Origin: Bacillota bacterium
GTDB taxonomy: Bacteria > Bacillota > Clostridia > Acetivibrionales > DTU013
Assembly: GCA_023435745.1 (NCBI GenBank)
Contig: JAEZMD010000026.1
Span: 186,001-250,000 of the forward strand
DNA: 64,000 nt
Reading direction: 5' to 3'
Shown here: positions 61,986 to 64,000 of the stretch, in pieces
How the letters are laid out: each line of letters begins with the position of its first letter
Position numbering within the stretch: position 1 is the stretch's first letter
Position numbers and translations under genes: made by a program
Notes under the pieces: model-generated
Seen by the model: only the letters and a program-made list of their open reading frames with translations
What the model was told of the DNA's origin: nothing
Database searches by the model: none

Positions 61986-62978
61986 ATGAAAGCAGAAAAG
62001 CAACCAATACTAAGTGTAAAAAATGTTGTGATGGATTTCAAAATCGGTGGGAAATCGCTCCTGTCTAAGAAGAAAACTTTACGTGCTTTAAATGATATCA
62101 CTTTTGATTTATATAAAGGTGAGGCATTAGCAATTGTCGGTGAATCAGGTTGCGGAAAATCTACCATATGCAAGGTTGCTATGAAATTTTACAATCCGAC
62201 ATCAGGAACTATGACTTTTGAAAGCAATAACATACATAAATTGAAGGCTCAGGGATTAAAAAACTATCGTCAAAAGGTACAAATGATTTTCCAGGACCCT
62301 TTTTCCTCACTAAATCCATTGCATAATATATATTATCATTTGAAGAGGCCTCTTAAATTATACCACCCTTCCGATAAAGCAACCATGAAGAAGAAGATGG
62401 ATGAATATTTGACGTTGGTTGGGCTGGTTCCGCCGGAAGAGCAAGGAAGCAAAAATCCTCACCAGCTATCTGGTGGACAAAGACAAAGAGCGTATTTAGC
62501 AAGAATATTGTCCGTAGGTGCAGAAGTTATATTTGCGGATGAGCCAACATCAATGCTGGACGTATCAATTCGACTGGGAATTCTAAACCTTATGAACAAA
62601 TTGAAAACCGAGAATTGCAAATCGTTTATTTATATTACTCATGATATAGCAACCGCACGATACTTTGCTGATAGAATTATTGTTTTGTATGCCGGGCATA
62701 TGGTTGAATGGGGTGATATTAATAAGGTTATTATCAATCCCGCGCATCCCTATACAAAGCTTTTGGTTTCAGCAGCCCCGGATCCGGAAAGAGAGGGAGT
62801 TGTAGAATTGCCGGTATTAAAGGATAAAGAATCAGAAGTAACTGTTTGGACACCGGAAAGCAGAGGATGTCCATTTAAAGGCCGTTGTCCTGTCGCTGAA
62901 GAGAGATGCTCAAAGGAATTGCCGCAGGTAAGGGAAGTTAGTGACGAACAATTTATTAGATGCTTCCATAATAATTAA
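61986..62978 (+). CDS. ABC transporter ATP-binding protein, DppF/OppF type
   Basis: 330 aa. Walker A GESGCGKSTICKVAMKF, MIFQDPFSSLNPLHNIYYHL, signature LSGGQRQRAYLARIL, Walker B VIFADEPTSMLDVSIRLGIL, YITHDIATARYFADRIIVLY, and C-terminal RGCPFKGRCPVAEERC. In most relatives Walker B ends LDEP; here it is ADEP. ATG follows GAGGTG. Last gene of the importer. The 216 nt after it (62979-63194) hold no gene I can support. Confidence 0.93.
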   Translation: MKAEKQPILSVKNVVMDFKIGGKSLLSKKKTLRALNDITFDLYKGEALAIVGESGCGKSTICKVAMKFYNPTSGTMTFESNNIHKLKAQGLKNYRQKVQMIFQDPFSSLNPLHNIYYHLKRPLKLYHPSDKATMKKKMDEYLTLVGLVPPEEQGSKNPHQLSGGQRQRAYLARILSVGAEVIFADEPTSMLDVSIRLGILNLMNKLKTENCKSFIYITHDIATARYFADRIIVLYAGHMVEWGDINKVIINPAHPYTKLLVSAAPDPEREGVVELPVLKDKESEVTVWTPESRGCPFKGRCPVAEERCSKELPQVREVSDEQFIRCFHNN

Positions 62979-63194
62979 GATTGTCAAACCTGTATTTTAC
63001 TGCAGCTTCTATTTAAGTTAGCTTCACCATCTACAAGGGTAACGGTACTTTCATATAGAGCCCTCCCTTGCTCGAAGTAGATTGCATTATTCAAATTACT
63101 AAGATATATATCGCGAATTCTTGCAATATGCATAATTTGGAATATAATAGCAATGTTTGTAATTGAGGGTGGTGAGGTGCTTGGAGTAATGCTT

Positions 63195-63935
63195 TCATCC
63201 GTCTTTGAAAAACGGATATGTAATAACATATTTCATGTCGGCCATTTCGGTTTCGACTGCAAATGAGAGTGCTTTAAGAGTCTTTATTGTTTGAGGATTT
63301 TCTGTCATGACATATACATTTGCGCTGCCAGGTTTCACTTTGGCTTTTATAGCCGCCAACACGCTAAGAATATTGGTATCCGGATTTGTAAGTACAAAAT
63401 CCTTGCATCCCCCAATTTGATAATTAAACTTGCCTGATCCAATTTTATCTGCGTTTACTACAAATGATACAGGACAGTTCTTCCCTTCGCCTGTCTGTAT
63501 AAGTTCGACAGGTGAAGCCTCAGATAGGCTTTGAATTGGAATGGCATACCGATTTTTATAACCACTAATACTAAATCCCTTTTTTACATAGAGATTATAT
63601 GCCGGTATATTATTTGTTCTAACCGTTAAAGAAACACTGGGTAAATTCTTTAACGCGGTGAATTCAATGACCTTATCAATGAGTAAAGCTCCTATGCCCG
63701 CCCTTCGGTATTGCGAATGTACTTCCAATCTGCTGAGGTGAACTCTATCCCGATGGCTGATTACACAAACAAACCCGGCAAGGCTTCCCTCTACCCTCGC
63801 TGTCCAAAAATCACCTTGAATCATCTCGCTATACTGTATTTCATTAAACGGTTCGGAAGGAAAGCATTCGCTTTCTAGTGAATAGAATTCATCAAAACTC
63901 AATTTCTTATCATATTTTGTTATTATACACTGCAT
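63195..63935 (-). CDS. GNAT family N-acetyltransferase
   Basis: 246 aa. The N-terminal ~140 residues are a GNAT domain with the acetyl-CoA loop SQYRRAGIGALLIDKVIEFT, SLTVRTNNIPAYNLYVKKGF and SGYKNRYA. The C-terminal ~100 residues (FNYQIGGCKDFVLTNPDTNI, SANVYVMTENPQTIKTLKAL) look like a second, degenerate GNAT half without the acetyl-CoA loop. AAAGGGG precedes the ATG. Substrate unknown. Convergent with the importer operon. Confidence 0.85.
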   Translation of the reverse strand: MQCIITKYDKKLSFDEFYSLESECFPSEPFNEIQYSEMIQGDFWTARVEGSLAGFVCVISHRDRVHLSRLEVHSQYRRAGIGALLIDKVIEFTALKNLPSVSLTVRTNNIPAYNLYVKKGFSISGYKNRYAIPIQSLSEASPVELIQTGEGKNCPVSFVVNADKIGSGKFNYQIGGCKDFVLTNPDTNILSVLAAIKAKVKPGSANVYVMTENPQTIKTLKALSFAVETEMADMKYVITYPFFKDG

Positions 63936-64000
63936 GATTTCTACCCCTTTCTCGATATGCTTAATAAATGAGTTGATAGCCCCAGTATGCTTTCTTCTCT

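Noticed and set aside
62984..63229. 81-codon minus-strand frame after the DppF-type gene
   Set aside because: It begins inside the GNAT coding region, has no ribosome binding site and no recognisable domain.
1..64000. CRISPR arrays, rRNA genes, insertion sequences and a prophage
   Set aside because: No regularly spaced repeats, rRNA stretches, transposase motifs or phage structural genes were seen; the holin and amidase stand alone.

Overview
The window looks like a chromosomal segment of a spore-forming, anaerobic, low-to-moderate G+C clostridium. The evidence is spoIIE, spoVT, spoVG and purR; a SigI/RsgI pair of the kind found in cellulolytic clostridia; a sodium-pumping oxaloacetate decarboxylase; and an aldo/keto reductase with ferredoxin-type clusters. 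Species cannot be named from the sequence alone.

Layout. 1-3014 (minus): the 5' end of spoIIE with an odd Gly-X-Thr N-terminus, then sigI-rsgI. 3.2-11.9 kb is an accessory region: a TcdR/UviA-like sigma gene, a TcdE-type holin, a signal-less amidase, two lipoproteins, an XRE regulator, an ECF sigma/DUF4367 anti-sigma pair, a small secreted protein, a short SH3-like protein and a DUF881 membrane protein. Nine copies of one bipartite promoter motif (GTTGCA or TTTACA, 16-17 bp, then S-TCTTTA-like) lie here, which I read as a local regulon of the sigma factor at 3522. 11.9-14.0 kb: BlaI repressor and a BlaR1-type protease whose sensor region is a DUF881 domain.

14.2-26.4 kb is a conserved housekeeping block: spoVT, a PrsA-like foldase, mfd, pth, prs, a GlmU-like uridylyltransferase without its acetyltransferase half, spoVG, purR, murC, fabZ and an HD hydrolase. 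26.4-34.3 kb holds a heterodimeric ABC exporter, a GreA/GreB-like protein and a DHHW/MBOAT O-acetylation pair. Two copies of a modular hairpin repeat sit in the divergent spacers before murC and before the exporter.

34.5-48.7 kb (minus) is a solute uptake and catabolism island: a YesMN-type two-component system with its own binding protein, then FAD oxidoreductase, two permeases, a doubled cyclase, a binding protein and an aldo/keto reductase. 49.2-52.7 kb: the oxaloacetate decarboxylase operon (separate alpha, gamma, biotin carrier and beta genes). 52.7-53.3 kb: a gene remnant and tRNA-Thr with a duplicated 3' end. 53.4-56.9 kb: DUF116, DUF2161, HD and CPBP protease genes. 57.1-63.0 kb: a complete oligopeptide-type ABC importer (plus strand), followed by a GNAT acetyltransferase.

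Start sites were chosen by ribosome binding site and family N-terminus, so several differ from the longest open frame. All names come from motif recognition by eye.
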